From: Falsiroseomonas sp044341625
GTDB taxonomy: Bacteria; Pseudomonadota; Alphaproteobacteria; Acetobacterales; Acetobacteraceae
Assembly (NCBI GenBank): GCA_044341625.1
Contig: JBIIRI010000039.1
Coordinates: forward strand, 1 to 23,646
DNA length: 23,646 nucleotides
Direction: 5' to 3'
The stretch's first letter is position 1. Each line of letters opens with the position of its first letter. Positions 14,109 through 23,646 of this stretch are shown here, piece by piece. Position numbers and translations under genes: made by a program. Under the pieces are notes generated by a model. That model ran no database searches. It worked only from the letters and a program-made list of their open reading frames with translations, and was not told the DNA's origin.

Positions 14109-14624
14109 ATGCCGCAACCCGGCGCGCGCGGCTTCCTGCGCCGCATGAGCTTTCTCTACAGCCGGGTGCTCGACCTGCTGCTGGTCCTGACCGTCGCGAT
14201 CATCATCGTGCCGGTCACCATGCAGATCTTCGCGCGCTTCACCGAGATCGTCCCGCGCTACATCTGGACGGAGGAGCTTTCCCGCTTCCTGCTGGTCTGG
14301 ATGATCATGATCGGGTCGATGGTCGGCGTGCGGGAAGGCACGCATTTCACGGTCGATCTCTTCCCCGTCCTGCGCGGCCGCATCAAGGCGGCGATGGACC
14401 TCCTCGCCGGCCTGTTCGTGCTGGCGATGGCCGTCGTCTTCCTGTGGTGGGGGTGGGAATTCACCGACACCGCCTGGTTCCGCATCAGCGAATTGGCCGA
14501 ATTGCCGCTCTGGACCATCCACATGGCCTGGCCCATCGCCGGCCTCACCTGGATCATCTTCCAGGGCGAGCGGATGTGGGACGATGTGCAGGTGCTCATC
14601 CACGGCGAAAGGGAGCAGCCGTGA
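14109..14624 (+). CDS. dctQ: TRAP transporter small membrane subunit (DctQ family)
   Basis: A 171-residue protein with four hydrophobic helices, as usual for DctQ (about 160-200). Typical features are the first helix (VLDLLLVLTVAIIIVPVTMQ), IWTEELSRFLLVWMIMIG, the signature W-x-E-E-L-x-R-x-x-L-x-W of the family, and VREGTHFTVDLF after helix 2. The last helix reads WTIHMAWPIAGLTWIIF. It pairs with DctM in the inner membrane to form the solute/Na+ symporter fed by DctP. GAAGGA (14095-14100) serves the ATG. Its TGA stop overlaps the dctM ATG (TGATG), giving translational coupling of the two membrane subunits. Confidence 0.94.
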   Translation: MPQPGARGFLRRMSFLYSRVLDLLLVLTVAIIIVPVTMQIFARFTEIVPRYIWTEELSRFLLVWMIMIGSMVGVREGTHFTVDLFPVLRGRIKAAMDLLAGLFVLAMAVVFLWWGWEFTDTAWFRISELAELPLWTIHMAWPIAGLTWIIFQGERMWDDVQVLIHGEREQP

Positions 14625-15943
14625 TGGGCGGCAATGTCATCGACCCCGGCACGGCCGCCTGGATGCTGTTCGGCGGCTTCTTCGGGATGCTCGCGCTGCG
14701 CGTGCCCGTCGCGGTCGCGCTCGGCCTCGCCTGCCTGCCGCCGCTGCTGATCGAGGACCGGCTCTGGCCGATGATCCTCGTGCAGGAGACGTTCAACGCC
14801 TATAACAGCTTCATCCTGCTGGCCGTGCCCTTCTTCCTGCTGGCGGCGAACCTGATGACCATCGGCGGCATCACAGACCGCCTGATCCGCCTGTCGCGCG
14901 CCATGGTCGGCCACCTGCCGGGCAGCCTCGCGCAGATCAACGTCGTGCTGTCGATCTTCTTCGCCGGCATCTCCGGCAGTTCCACGGCCGACGCCGCCAG
15001 CCAGGGCAAGATGTTCATCGAGGCGCAGCGGCGCGAGGGCTACGATGTCTCCTTCTCCGTCGCGATCACCGCCGTCTCCGCGGTGCTGGCGGCGATCATC
15101 CCGCCCTCAATCATGATGATCGTCTGGGGCGGCGTGCTGACGGTCTCGATCGGCGGGCTGTTCCTGGCGGGCGTGATCCCCGGCCTGCTGCTCGGCCTGG
15201 TGCAGATGGCGACCGTGCATGCCTATGCGAAGGCGCGCGGCTACCCGACCTATGGCAAGGCCAGCTGGGGCGAATTCGGCTCGGCGCTGTTCGTCTCGCT
15301 GCCCGCGCTGATGACGCCCTTCATCATCATCGGCGGCAAGATCTTCGGCTGGTTCACCGCGACGGAAGCCGCCTGCATCGCCGTGCTCTACGCCATGATC
15401 CTCTCGGTCATCGTGTACCGGGAGATGAACCTGAAGGGCCTGTGGACCGCCTTCAGCGAAACGGGGCGCTTCGCCGCCATCACCCTGTTCTGCGTCGGCA
15501 CGGCCAGCGCCTTCGGCTGGCTGCTCGCCTTCTACAAGATCCCGGAAGCGCTGCTCTCCGGCGTCTCGGCGTGGGAGATGGGGCCGATCCTGACCGGCTT
15601 CTTCATCGCCGGCGTCTTCCTGGTCGTGGGCTGCTTCCTGGATGCGATCCCGGCCATCATCATCGTCGGCACCATCCTCCAGCCAGTGGCGGAGGCGGCG
15701 GGGCTGCACCCGATCCACTTCGCGATGGTCGGCATCGTCAGCCTCGCCTTTGGGCTGGTCACGCCGCCCTACGGGCTATGCCTGCTGATATCCTGCGCCG
15801 TCGCGGGGGTGCGGGTGATGGATGTGCTGAAGGACACCTGCATCATGCTGCTGCCGATGCTCGGCGTCCTGGCGCTTCTGATCCTGTGGCCGGATGTGGC
15901 GCTGTTCCTGCCCCGCCTGCTGGAGCCGGACTTCCTGAAGTAG
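14624..15943 (+). CDS. dctM: TRAP transporter large permease subunit (DctM family)
   Basis: A 439-residue integral membrane protein of the ion-transporter superfamily, the translocating subunit of the TRAP system. Family features are FNAYNSFILLAVPFFLLAANLM, the FAGISGSSTADAASQG re-entrant-loop motif, AIIPPSIMMIVWG, and in the second half LGCFLDAIPAIIIV-like (VVGCFLDAIPAIII) and FGLVTPPYGLCLLI. The repeated helical hairpins in each half carry the Na+ and substrate sites. The ATG at 14624 overlaps the dctQ stop, with GGGAG upstream; an upstream extension of the same frame is antisense-like shadow inside dctQ. The transported acid cannot be named from sequence, and no catabolic gene in the immediate operon helps. 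Confidence 0.95.
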   Translation: MGGNVIDPGTAAWMLFGGFFGMLALRVPVAVALGLACLPPLLIEDRLWPMILVQETFNAYNSFILLAVPFFLLAANLMTIGGITDRLIRLSRAMVGHLPGSLAQINVVLSIFFAGISGSSTADAASQGKMFIEAQRREGYDVSFSVAITAVSAVLAAIIPPSIMMIVWGGVLTVSIGGLFLAGVIPGLLLGLVQMATVHAYAKARGYPTYGKASWGEFGSALFVSLPALMTPFIIIGGKIFGWFTATEAACIAVLYAMILSVIVYREMNLKGLWTAFSETGRFAAITLFCVGTASAFGWLLAFYKIPEALLSGVSAWEMGPILTGFFIAGVFLVVGCFLDAIPAIIIVGTILQPVAEAAGLHPIHFAMVGIVSLAFGLVTPPYGLCLLISCAVAGVRVMDVLKDTCIMLLPMLGVLALLILWPDVALFLPRLLEPDFLK

Positions 15944-15984
15944 CGCAACTTGCGGAAGGGGGCGGGCAGGCTCACCTTGCCGGC

Positions 15985-17754
<1,770 letters not shown>

Positions 17755-17777
17755 AGCCGGCCACCTTCGCCCCCCGG

Positions 17778-17850
17778 TTGCCTGATGGGCAAAACGTCAT
17801 GGCCAAGACAGGGTCTGGCGCGCTATTGTGCAGCGCAGCATCGCCATTCT
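17778..17850 (+). promoter_or_regulatory. Upstream region of the DUF3141 gene with a TGC/GCA-rich element
   Basis: TTGCC-TGATG-GGCAA (17778-17792) is a 5-5-5 inverted repeat. Further on, TATTGTGCAGCGCAGCA (from 17824) contains TGC-N3-GCA half-sites of the kind bound by the PHA-granule regulator PhaR. If this is an operator or promoter, the GTG at 17828 within it would not be the true start of the downstream gene. All functional statements here are inference. Confidence 0.3.
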
Positions 17851-20158
17851 GAGGGATGATTCCGCATTGAACGCCGTCCCCCCCCTGCCCGGCCGCGAAT
17901 TGATGGCGCGGGGCGCCGAGACCATGGGCCGCGCGCTGGAGCAGGTCCGGAGCCTGACCGAGGTCGCGACCCGTCAGGCCGAAGCCTTCGTGCCCCGCCG
18001 CCCCAGCGCGCCAGCCCTGCTGCCCTTCTTCGGGCGCAACCCGCTGACCCTGATGCAGGATGCGATGGAGTACGCGGTCGATGCGACCCAGCGCTCCATC
18101 CTGTTCTGGGACACGATGCGCCGCGCCGGCAATGCCTTCGTCGAACATGAGAAGGACGGCTGCCCCCCGGTGCTGGTCTTCGAGTGGGAGATGCTGGTCG
18201 ATGGCCGCACCCTGCCGCGCCCCTGCAACTACGCCCTGGTCCGCATCCTGCCGCCCGCCGGATACAAGGCCACCAATGCGAAGATGCGCCCCTTCGTCAT
18301 CATCGACCCCCGCGCCGGCCATGGCGCCGGCATCGGCGGCTTCAAGTCGGACAGCCAGGTCGGCGTCGCGCTGCGCCGCGGCCACCCGGTCTATTTCGTC
18401 ATCTTCTTCAAGGACCCCGAGCCCGGCCAGACCATCCTCGACATCACCGCGGCGGAACGCACCTTCCTCCGCACCGTGCATGACCTGCACCCGAAGGCGG
18501 CGAAGCCGGTGGTGATCGGGAATTGCCAGGGCGGCTGGGCGGTGATGATGCTCGGCGCCTCCGACCCCGATCTGATGGGGCCGCTGGTGCTGAACGGCGC
18601 GCCGCTGTCCTACTGGGCCGGCGAGAAGGGCCGCAACCCGATGCGCTACACCGGCGGCCTCGCGGGCGGGTCCTGGCCGGCGGCGCTGATGGCGGATCTC
18701 GGCAATGGCAAGTTCGACGGCGCAAACCTGGTGCTGAATTTCGAAGGCCTGTCGCCCGGCAATACCTGGTTCAAGAAGTACTGGTCGCTCTACGAAAAGG
18801 CGGACAGCGAACCCGAGCGCTTCCTGGAATTCGAGAAGTGGTGGGGTGGCTACTACCTCATGAACCGCGACGAGATCCGCTGGATCGTCGAGAACCTGTT
18901 CATCGGCGACCGCTTCGCGCGCGGCGAGATCAGCTCCGGCCCCGCGCGCGGCGGCGGGTCGGGCGATGCCACCTTCAACATGCGCTCGATCCGCTCGCCG
19001 ATCATCGTCTTCGCCTCGGCCGGCGACAACATCACCCCGCCCGGCCAGGCGCTGCGCTGGATCGCCGACGTCTATCGCGACGAGAAGGAGATCAAGGCGC
19101 TCGGCCAGACCATCGTCTACCTCGTGCATGACGATATCGGCCATCTCGGCATCTTCGTCAGCGGCAAGGTCGCGAACCGCGAGCACACCGAGATCGCCAA
19201 CACCCTCGACATGATCGAGGCCGTCGCGCCGGGCCTCTATGAGATGCGGATCACCGACACGGAAGGCAGCGGGACCAATACCGGCTACCATGTGGAGCTG
19301 GTTGCCCGCACCATCGCCGATATCCGCGCCGTGTCCGGAGAGGCGGAGAACGAGGCCTTCCCGGCCGTCGCCAAGATCTCCGCCGCCAACCAGACGATGT
19401 ACGACCTGCTGGTCAGCCCCGCGATCCGCCACGCGACGACGGAAGCGACGGCGGAGATGCGGCGCCAGCTGCATCCGATGCGGCTGCGCCGCACGCTGGT
19501 CTCCGACCTCAACCCATTCATGCTGCCCTTCGCCGCCGCGGCCGAACGGGTGAAGGAAGCCCGCGCCCCCGCTTCCCCCACCAACCCCTTCCTGGCGGCG
19601 GAACGCGCGATGGCGGATCGCGTGGAGGCCTCGCTCGACGCCTATCGCGACCTGCGCGACGCCTGGACCGAAGCCGCCTTCCACATGGTCTATGGCGGGC
19701 TGGCCGCGATGGGCGTGGCGGAAGGCACGCCGGAGGAAGCCGCCGCCGACACGGCCGATGAGCTGGCGGACGCGCCGGAGGTGCGCGCCGCGCTGTCGAA
19801 CCTGGCGGTGGGCGGCTACGCCGAAGCCGTGATCCGGATGATGATCCTGCTGGCCCGCGCCCGCGGCGGCGTGCGCCGCACGCGGCTCGCGCGCAGCCAG
19901 GCCGTGCTGACCGGGGAAGCACCCTTCGCCGACATGACCGCCGCCGCCCGCCAGGCGCTGATCCGCGAACAGACTTTGATCGTGGAATTGCGGCCGGAGG
20001 AGGCGCTGACCAGCCTCGCCACCCTGCTGCCCAGCAAGGCCGAGCGCCGCCGCGCGCTCGCCACGGTTGAAGGTGTCGCGGGGCCGGAGGATGAGCTGGG
20101 CGAGCCCGCGCTGGCCATGCTCGGCCAGCTTCGCGCCGCGCTGGGCGTACCGCGCTGA
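17828..20158 (+). CDS. DUF3141 protein, alpha/beta hydrolase with PhaC-like Cys triad
   Basis: A 776-residue protein of the DUF3141 family, about the usual length. The middle (about 100-450) is an alpha/beta-hydrolase fold: PFVIIDPRAGHGAGIGG, then the nucleophile elbow GNCQGG with Cys233, Asp400 in SAGDNITPP and His439 in DIGHLG. This gives a Cys-Asp-His triad as in class I/III PHA synthases. The N-terminal 100 residues (LMQDAMEYAVDATQRSILFW) resemble the helical lead-in of PhaC-like proteins, and the C-terminal 300 residues are helical and unassigned. Family function is unproven; DUF3141 genes often neighbour polyhydroxybutyrate or acetyl-phosphate metabolism genes. Start is uncertain: GTG 17828 lacks a ribosome binding site. 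TTG 17867, with GAGGG at 17851-17855, is a good alternative and is also in frame. Confidence 0.88.
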   Translation: MQRSIAILRDDSALNAVPPLPGRELMARGAETMGRALEQVRSLTEVATRQAEAFVPRRPSAPALLPFFGRNPLTLMQDAMEYAVDATQRSILFWDTMRRAGNAFVEHEKDGCPPVLVFEWEMLVDGRTLPRPCNYALVRILPPAGYKATNAKMRPFVIIDPRAGHGAGIGGFKSDSQVGVALRRGHPVYFVIFFKDPEPGQTILDITAAERTFLRTVHDLHPKAAKPVVIGNCQGGWAVMMLGASDPDLMGPLVLNGAPLSYWAGEKGRNPMRYTGGLAGGSWPAALMADLGNGKFDGANLVLNFEGLSPGNTWFKKYWSLYEKADSEPERFLEFEKWWGGYYLMNRDEIRWIVENLFIGDRFARGEISSGPARGGGSGDATFNMRSIRSPIIVFASAGDNITPPGQALRWIADVYRDEKEIKALGQTIVYLVHDDIGHLGIFVSGKVANREHTEIANTLDMIEAVAPGLYEMRITDTEGSGTNTGYHVELVARTIADIRAVSGEAENEAFPAVAKISAANQTMYDLLVSPAIRHATTEATAEMRRQLHPMRLRRTLVSDLNPFMLPFAAAAERVKEARAPASPTNPFLAAERAMADRVEASLDAYRDLRDAWTEAAFHMVYGGLAAMGVAEGTPEEAAADTADELADAPEVRAALSNLAVGGYAEAVIRMMILLARARGGVRRTRLARSQAVLTGEAPFADMTAAARQALIREQTLIVELRPEEALTSLATLLPSKAERRRALATVEGVAGPEDELGEPALAMLGQLRAALGVPR

Positions 20159-20172
20159 CCTGATCCCTCCCC

Positions 20173-20198
20173 CCAGGACCGGCACAAGCCGGTCCTGG
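20173..20198. terminator. Hairpin terminator after the DUF3141 gene
   Basis: CCAGGACCGGC, loop ACAA, GCCGGTCCTGG: a perfect 11-bp stem 14 bases after the stop codon. It lacks a T run but has the compact stem and tetraloop of intrinsic terminators. It separates the DUF3141 gene from the BKACE gene. Confidence 0.75.
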
Positions 20199-20264
20199 CG
20201 CTCGACCCGGTTGCGGTCGGCGCGCGGCCCGGCCAAGGTCGCGGGGTCTTAGGGAGATGAACGC

Positions 20265-21200
20265 ATGTCCGGAAAGCTCGGCCGCAAGGTCATCATCACC
20301 TGCGCCGTGACGGGCGCGATCCACACGCCGTCCATGTCGCCGCATCTGCCGGTCTCGGCGCAGGAGATCGCGGACGCCGCGATCGGCGCCGCCGAGGCCG
20401 GGGCCGCGATCGTCCACCTCCATGCCCGCGATCCGAAGGATGGCCGGCCGAACCAGACGCCGGAGGCCTTCGCGCCCTTCCTGCGGGTGATCAAGCAGCG
20501 CAGCGATTGCGTGGTGAACCTGACGACCGGCGGCGCGCCGACCATGACCATCCAGCAGCGCGTCTCGCCGGCTGCGACCTTCCGCCCGGAAGTGGCCAGC
20601 CTGAACATGGGCTCGATGAATTTCGGCCTGTTCGGGATGCTGAACCGCTTCAAGGATCTGAAGCACCAGTGGGAACGGGACTACCTGGCGAACAAGGACA
20701 TCGTCTTCCGCAACAGCTTCGCCGATATCGAATACATCCTGACCACCTGCGCCGAGAACGACACCCGCTTCGAATTCGAGTGCTACGACACCGCGCATCT
20801 CTACAATCTGAAATACTTCTTCGACCGTGGGCTGGTGAAGGCGCCGCTGTTCATCCAGACCGTCTTCGGCATCCAGGGCGGCATCGGCACCCATCCGGAA
20901 GACGTGCTGCACATGAAGCGCACCGCCGACCGCCTGTTCGGCGATGCCTATCGTTGGTCCGTCCTTGGCGCTGGGGCTTCGCAGATGCGGGTCACCGCAA
21001 TGGCCGCCGCGATGGGCGGCAATGTGCGCGTGGGGCTGGAGGACAGCCTTTGGGCCGGCCCTGGCCGGTTCGCGGAGAGCAATGCGGAACAGGTGCGCAT
21101 CGCACGGCAGATCATCGAGGGCCTCGGGCTGGAGGTCGCGACGCCCGACGAGGCACGCGAGATCCTGAGCCTCAAGGGCGGCGACAAGGTTGGTTTCTGA
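20265..21200 (+). CDS. BKACE (DUF849) beta-keto acid cleavage enzyme
   Basis: A 311-residue enzyme of the BKACE family (DUF849, relatives of 3-keto-5-aminohexanoate cleavage enzyme Kce). These Zn-dependent TIM-barrel enzymes react a beta-keto acid with acetyl-CoA to give acetoacetate and a new CoA ester. Visible signatures are CAVTGAIHTP (13-22), the metal ligands His51 and His53 in HLHARDP, LTTGGAP (86-92), and Glu259 in VGLEDS, the third ligand by analogy with Kce. Length fits the family (290-315). The ATG at 20265 has GGGAG 8 bases upstream. The substrate varies widely in the family (carnitine-, lysine- or other keto acid pathways) and cannot be fixed here. It follows a terminator hairpin, so it probably has its own promoter in 20199-20250. 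Confidence 0.93.
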   Translation: MSGKLGRKVIITCAVTGAIHTPSMSPHLPVSAQEIADAAIGAAEAGAAIVHLHARDPKDGRPNQTPEAFAPFLRVIKQRSDCVVNLTTGGAPTMTIQQRVSPAATFRPEVASLNMGSMNFGLFGMLNRFKDLKHQWERDYLANKDIVFRNSFADIEYILTTCAENDTRFEFECYDTAHLYNLKYFFDRGLVKAPLFIQTVFGIQGGIGTHPEDVLHMKRTADRLFGDAYRWSVLGAGASQMRVTAMAAAMGGNVRVGLEDSLWAGPGRFAESNAEQVRIARQIIEGLGLEVATPDEAREILSLKGGDKVGF

Positions 21201-21253
21201 AATGAACCCCGCCGGGGGGAGGGTTCCGCCCCTCCCCGGCTGACGGGTTCATT
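21201..21253. terminator. Bidirectional terminator between convergent genes
   Basis: AATGAACCC (21201-21209) pairs with GGGTTCATT (21245-21253), enclosing a second stem GCCGGGG (21211-21217) with CCCCGGC (21234-21240) plus further G/C pairs inside. The outer left arm starts directly after the BKACE stop, and the outer right arm includes the first base of the gntK stop codon. The A/T-rich outer arms provide T-rich ends on both strands, so the one structure can end both genes. Confidence 0.75.
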
Positions 21254-21753
21254 CAACCGCCGTCCGCCAGCGCGCGGATCGCCGCATCGGCCAGAGCCGC
21301 CGGCGCCGCCGCGACGTCGAGCGCCAGGACATCCGGCTCGTCGCGCGGCGCTTCCAGCGTCGCGAACTGGCTGGCAAGCAGGCTCGCCGGCATGAAATGG
21401 CCCTGACGCGCGGCCTGCCGCGCCGCGACCAGCGCCAGATCCCCATACAGATGGATGAAGCGCAGCCCCGGGGCGGCCCCGCGCAGCCGGTCGCGATAGG
21501 CGCGCTTCAGCGCCGAACAGGTGACGACGCAGCCCTGCCCGCGATGCGCCGCCAGATGCGCGCCGATCGCATCCAGCCAGGGCCAGCGATCCGCATCCTC
21601 CAGCGGCTGACCGGCGCTCATCTTCGCGATATTCGCCGGCGGATGGAATTCATCGGCATCGCGGAAGCCGAGGCCGAGCCGTTCGGCGATGAGCCCCCCC
21701 ACCGTGCTCTTGCCAGCCCCGGTGACACCCATGACCACAAGAAGCGGCTTCAT
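21253..21753 (-). CDS. gntK: Gluconokinase
   Basis: A 166-residue thermoresistant-type gluconokinase, which phosphorylates D-gluconate to 6-phosphogluconate with ATP. The P-loop is GVTGAGKST (9-17), followed by DADEFHPPANIAKMSAGQPL (32-51), the substrate-binding signature of the family. Further landmarks are VTCSALKRAYRDRLR (77-91), the LID-like GHFMPASLLASQFATLE (118-134) and DVLALD near the end. Length is standard. Its ATG overlaps the gnd stop codon in an ATGA, so both proteins are translated together, giving a direct gluconate to ribulose-5-phosphate pathway. It ends at a shared terminator with the convergent BKACE gene. Confidence 0.95.
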   Translation of the reverse strand: MKPLLVVMGVTGAGKSTVGGLIAERLGLGFRDADEFHPPANIAKMSAGQPLEDADRWPWLDAIGAHLAAHRGQGCVVTCSALKRAYRDRLRGAAPGLRFIHLYGDLALVAARQAARQGHFMPASLLASQFATLEAPRDEPDVLALDVAAAPAALADAAIRALADGG

Positions 21754-22727
21754 TTCGGCTCCAGATGCCCGCCGAAGGCGTTCCGCATCGCGCTCAGCGC
21801 CCGATCCGCGAAAGGCCCCGACTGGCGCGAGCGGAAGCGGGCATAGAGCGCGGCGGAGAGCACCGGCGCGGGCACCGCGCTGTCGATCGCGGCCTGCACG
21901 GCCCAGCGCCCTTCCCCGGAATCCCCGACCTTGCCGGAATAGCCCGACAACTCCCCATCCGCCGCCAGCGCCTGCGCCGTCAGGTCGAGCAGCCAGGACG
22001 CCACGACGGAACCGCGCCGCCAGGCCTCCGTCACATCGGGGATGTTGAGCGGCAGGCGGTGTTCCGGCGGCAGGCGGTCGCTGTCCGCCTGCTGCAGCAG
22101 TTCGAGGCCCTCCGCCATCGCCTGCATCATCCCGTATTCGATGGCGTTGTGGACCATCTTCACGAAGTGGCCGGCGCCATTCGGCCCGCAATGCACATAG
22201 CCCTGGGGCGGGCGCGGATCGGCGACGGGATCGCGGCCGGGCGTCGTGCCCGCCGCATCCTCGCCGGGCGCCAACGCGGCGAAGATCGGATCGAGCCGCG
22301 CCACAGGCGCCGCCGGTCCGCCGATCATCAGGCAATAGCCGCGCGCGAGGCCCCAGACCCCGCCCGATGTGCCGATATCGAGGAAGTCGATCCCCTTCTC
22401 GCGCAGCATTCCGGCGCGGCGGATCGCGTCCTTCCACATCCCGTTGCCACCATCGATCACCACATCGCCGGGCGCGAGCAGCGCGGCGAGTTCCAGGATC
22501 GCGCCTTCCGTCGCCTCGCCGGCCGGCAGCATCACCCAGACGGCGCGCGGCGCATCCAGGCGGCGCACGAGATCGGCGAGATCCCCCGCGCCCTCCGCCC
22601 CTTCGGCCGCCAGCGCCGCGACCGCAGCCGGATCGCGGTCCCACACCACGGCGCCGATCCCGGCCTTGCCGAGCCGCCGCACCAGATTCCCGCCCATACG
22701 GCCGAGCCCGACCATCCCGAGCCGCAT
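21750..22727 (-). CDS. gnd: 6-phosphogluconate dehydrogenase, decarboxylating (short, probably NAD-dependent type)
   Basis: A 325-residue short-form 6-phosphogluconate dehydrogenase, oxidatively decarboxylating 6-phosphogluconate to ribulose-5-phosphate. Visible are GLGRMG (7-12), Asp30 in VVWDRDP (an acidic residue at the end of beta-2, suggesting NAD preference), DGGN (92-95), GTSGG (119-123), the catalytic Lys190 in GHFVKMVHN, and Glu197 in IEYG. The GndA-like short proteins of about 300-330 residues lack the second half of the long 470-residue type. The ATG at 22727 has a strong AAGGAGG; the frame is open upstream, but that is only spacer and the end of xdhB. It overlaps gntK by ATGA. Confidence 0.95.
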   Translation of the reverse strand: MRLGMVGLGRMGGNLVRRLGKAGIGAVVWDRDPAAVAALAAEGAEGAGDLADLVRRLDAPRAVWVMLPAGEATEGAILELAALLAPGDVVIDGGNGMWKDAIRRAGMLREKGIDFLDIGTSGGVWGLARGYCLMIGGPAAPVARLDPIFAALAPGEDAAGTTPGRDPVADPRPPQGYVHCGPNGAGHFVKMVHNAIEYGMMQAMAEGLELLQQADSDRLPPEHRLPLNIPDVTEAWRRGSVVASWLLDLTAQALAADGELSGYSGKVGDSGEGRWAVQAAIDSAVPAPVLSAALYARFRSRQSGPFADRALSAMRNAFGGHLEPK

Positions 22728-22795
22728 CCGCCGCCCTCCTTCATTGCGCGCCGCAGAGTGCGGGGGCGGCGCGCGAAGGACAAGGCGGCGGGGCG

Positions 22796-23646
22796 TCAGC
22801 TCTTTCGGCGCAGCGCCATCAGCACGCGTTCGGGCGTCGCCGGCAGGTCGAGATCCGGCGTGCCGATCGCATCCTTCAGCGCGTTCCATACGCTGGTCGC
22901 CAGCAGCAGCGGCGGCTCGCCCACCGCCTTGGAGCGGAAGATGGTGTCAGCCCGCGCCGGGGCGCCTTCCAGCAGGCGCAGATTCATCCGCGGCGGCACG
23001 TCGCGCGATCCGGGGATCTTGTAGGTGGACGGCCCGACGGTGCGGAGCCGCCCCTGCGCGTCCCACCACAATTCCTCGCAGGTCAGCCAGCCCATGCCCT
23101 GGACGAAGGCGCCCTCGATCTGGCCGCGATCCACCGCCGGGTTCAGGCTGCGGCCGCAATCCTGCACCAGATCGGCGCGCAGGCAGCGATGCTCGCCGGT
23201 CAGCGTGTCCACGATCACCTCGGCCACCGCCGCACCGTAGGAGAAGTAGAAGAAGGGATGCCCGCGCATCGTCGCGCGATCCCAATGGATGTCGGGCGTC
23301 TTGTAGAAACCGGTGGCAGAAAGGCTGACGCGCTCCAGGAAGCACAGCTTCGCGAGTTCTCCGAAATCGAGCCAGCGATTGGCCCCGGCGCGCTCGGCCC
23401 AGGCCTTGTTGTCGGCGAAGACCACCGCCTCCGGCGCGATGCCGAAGCGCTTCGCCGCGACCTCCGCCATCCGGCCGCGGATCGTCATGGCCGCGTTATG
23501 CGCCGCCCAGCCATTGAGGTCGGAGCCCGTGGAAGCCGCGGTCGGCGCGGTGTTCGGCACTTCTGCGGTGGAGGTCGCGGTGATCGCCACGCGGTCGAGA
23601 TCGACACCGAAGACCTCGGTCACGACCTGGGCGATCTTCACGAACA
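22796..23646 (-). CDS. xdhB: Xanthine dehydrogenase molybdopterin-binding subunit, C-terminal part (cut by window edge)
   Basis: The frame stays open to the right edge, giving 282 residues of the C-terminal end of a molybdenum hydroxylase. The visible start (KIAQVVTEVFGVDLDRV) is mid-protein, and its first apparent Met is an internal GTG. Characteristic stretches are VPNTAPTAASTGSDLNG, ATGFYKTPDIHWDR, FFYFSYGAAVAEV, NPAVDRGQIEGAFVQGMG and KAVGEPPLLL, where the Glu of VGEPP is the catalytic base that deprotonates the Mo-bound water. Together these fit XdhB, the large subunit of bacterial xanthine dehydrogenase, which oxidises hypoxanthine and xanthine to urate with XdhA. The usual downstream partner xdhC is absent; gnd follows 68 bases later on the same strand. 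Substrate assignment is by family resemblance. Confidence 0.88.
   Translation of the reverse strand, partial: FVKIAQVVTEVFGVDLDRVAITATSTAEVPNTAPTAASTGSDLNGWAAHNAAMTIRGRMAEVAAKRFGIAPEAVVFADNKAWAERAGANRWLDFGELAKLCFLERVSLSATGFYKTPDIHWDRATMRGHPFFYFSYGAAVAEVIVDTLTGEHRCLRADLVQDCGRSLNPAVDRGQIEGAFVQGMGWLTCEELWWDAQGRLRTVGPSTYKIPGSRDVPPRMNLRLLEGAPARADTIFRSKAVGEPPLLLATSVWNALKDAIGTPDLDLPATPERVLMALRRKS

Noticed and set aside
17815..17831. A sigma-54-like promoter (TGG...GC spacing) before the DUF3141 gene
   Set aside because: The GG and GC elements are separated by 11 rather than 10 bases and the -12 half is a poor match.

Overview
The window is 23.6 kb of very GC-rich DNA (roughly 70% by eye, with strong G/C preference at codon position 3), densely packed with genes. 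The gene content points to an alphaproteobacterium, most likely an Acetobacteraceae/Roseomonas-like member of the Rhodospirillales: a tripartite-tricarboxylate (Bug-type) receptor, a TRAP transporter, a DUF3141 hydrolase and a transglutaminase/DUF2126/alpha-E cluster. The placement is inferred from gene content; there is no rRNA marker. I see no tRNA, rRNA, insertion sequence, CRISPR array or phage gene, and no gene-free stretch longer than 300 bases.

Layout. (1) 1-1262: the start of an IclR-type regulator (minus strand, cut by the window edge) diverges from a TctC/Bug solute receptor. A perfect 6-3-6 palindrome resembling the IclR box lies between them. (2) 1310-3214, minus strand: an operon of two short-chain dehydrogenases followed by a small secreted cytochrome c, convergent with the receptor gene across a GC-rich hairpin. 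(3) 3375-10062, plus strand: three tightly coupled genes, namely transglutaminase plus DUF2126 (putative amidoligase), circularly permuted ATP-grasp fused to alpha-E, and a second transglutaminase-like protein. This is the most intriguing block: a predicted but poorly understood peptide ligation/cleavage system. (4) 10096-11407: a glutathione S-transferase (minus) diverging from mscL (plus), with a possible 45-codon ORF between them. (5) 11417-12863: a 77-nt nested hairpin and a 24-codon leader ORF, then a MATE-family exporter. (6) 13037-15943: a complete TRAP transporter (dctP, dctQ, dctM) with a 16-bp hairpin between the binding-protein and membrane genes. (7) 15985-17754: a half-size ABC exporter. 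(8) 17828-20158: a DUF3141 protein with a Cys-Asp-His triad like PHA synthases, then a BKACE (DUF849) beta-keto acid cleavage enzyme at 20265-21200. (9) 21253-23646, minus strand: the C-terminal part of xanthine dehydrogenase XdhB, then gnd and gntK overlapping by ATGA. gntK converges on the BKACE gene across a shared terminator.

Working together: GntK and Gnd form a gluconate to ribulose-5-phosphate route. DctPQM is one importer. The three-gene transglutaminase block is probably one pathway. The receptor plus IclR regulator is probably a carboxylate-uptake unit whose membrane partners (TctA/TctB) are not in this window. The rest looks like ordinary chromosomal accessory metabolism. The least conventional signals are the degenerate ATP-grasp motifs at 7184-7675 and the structured leader at 11417-11568.
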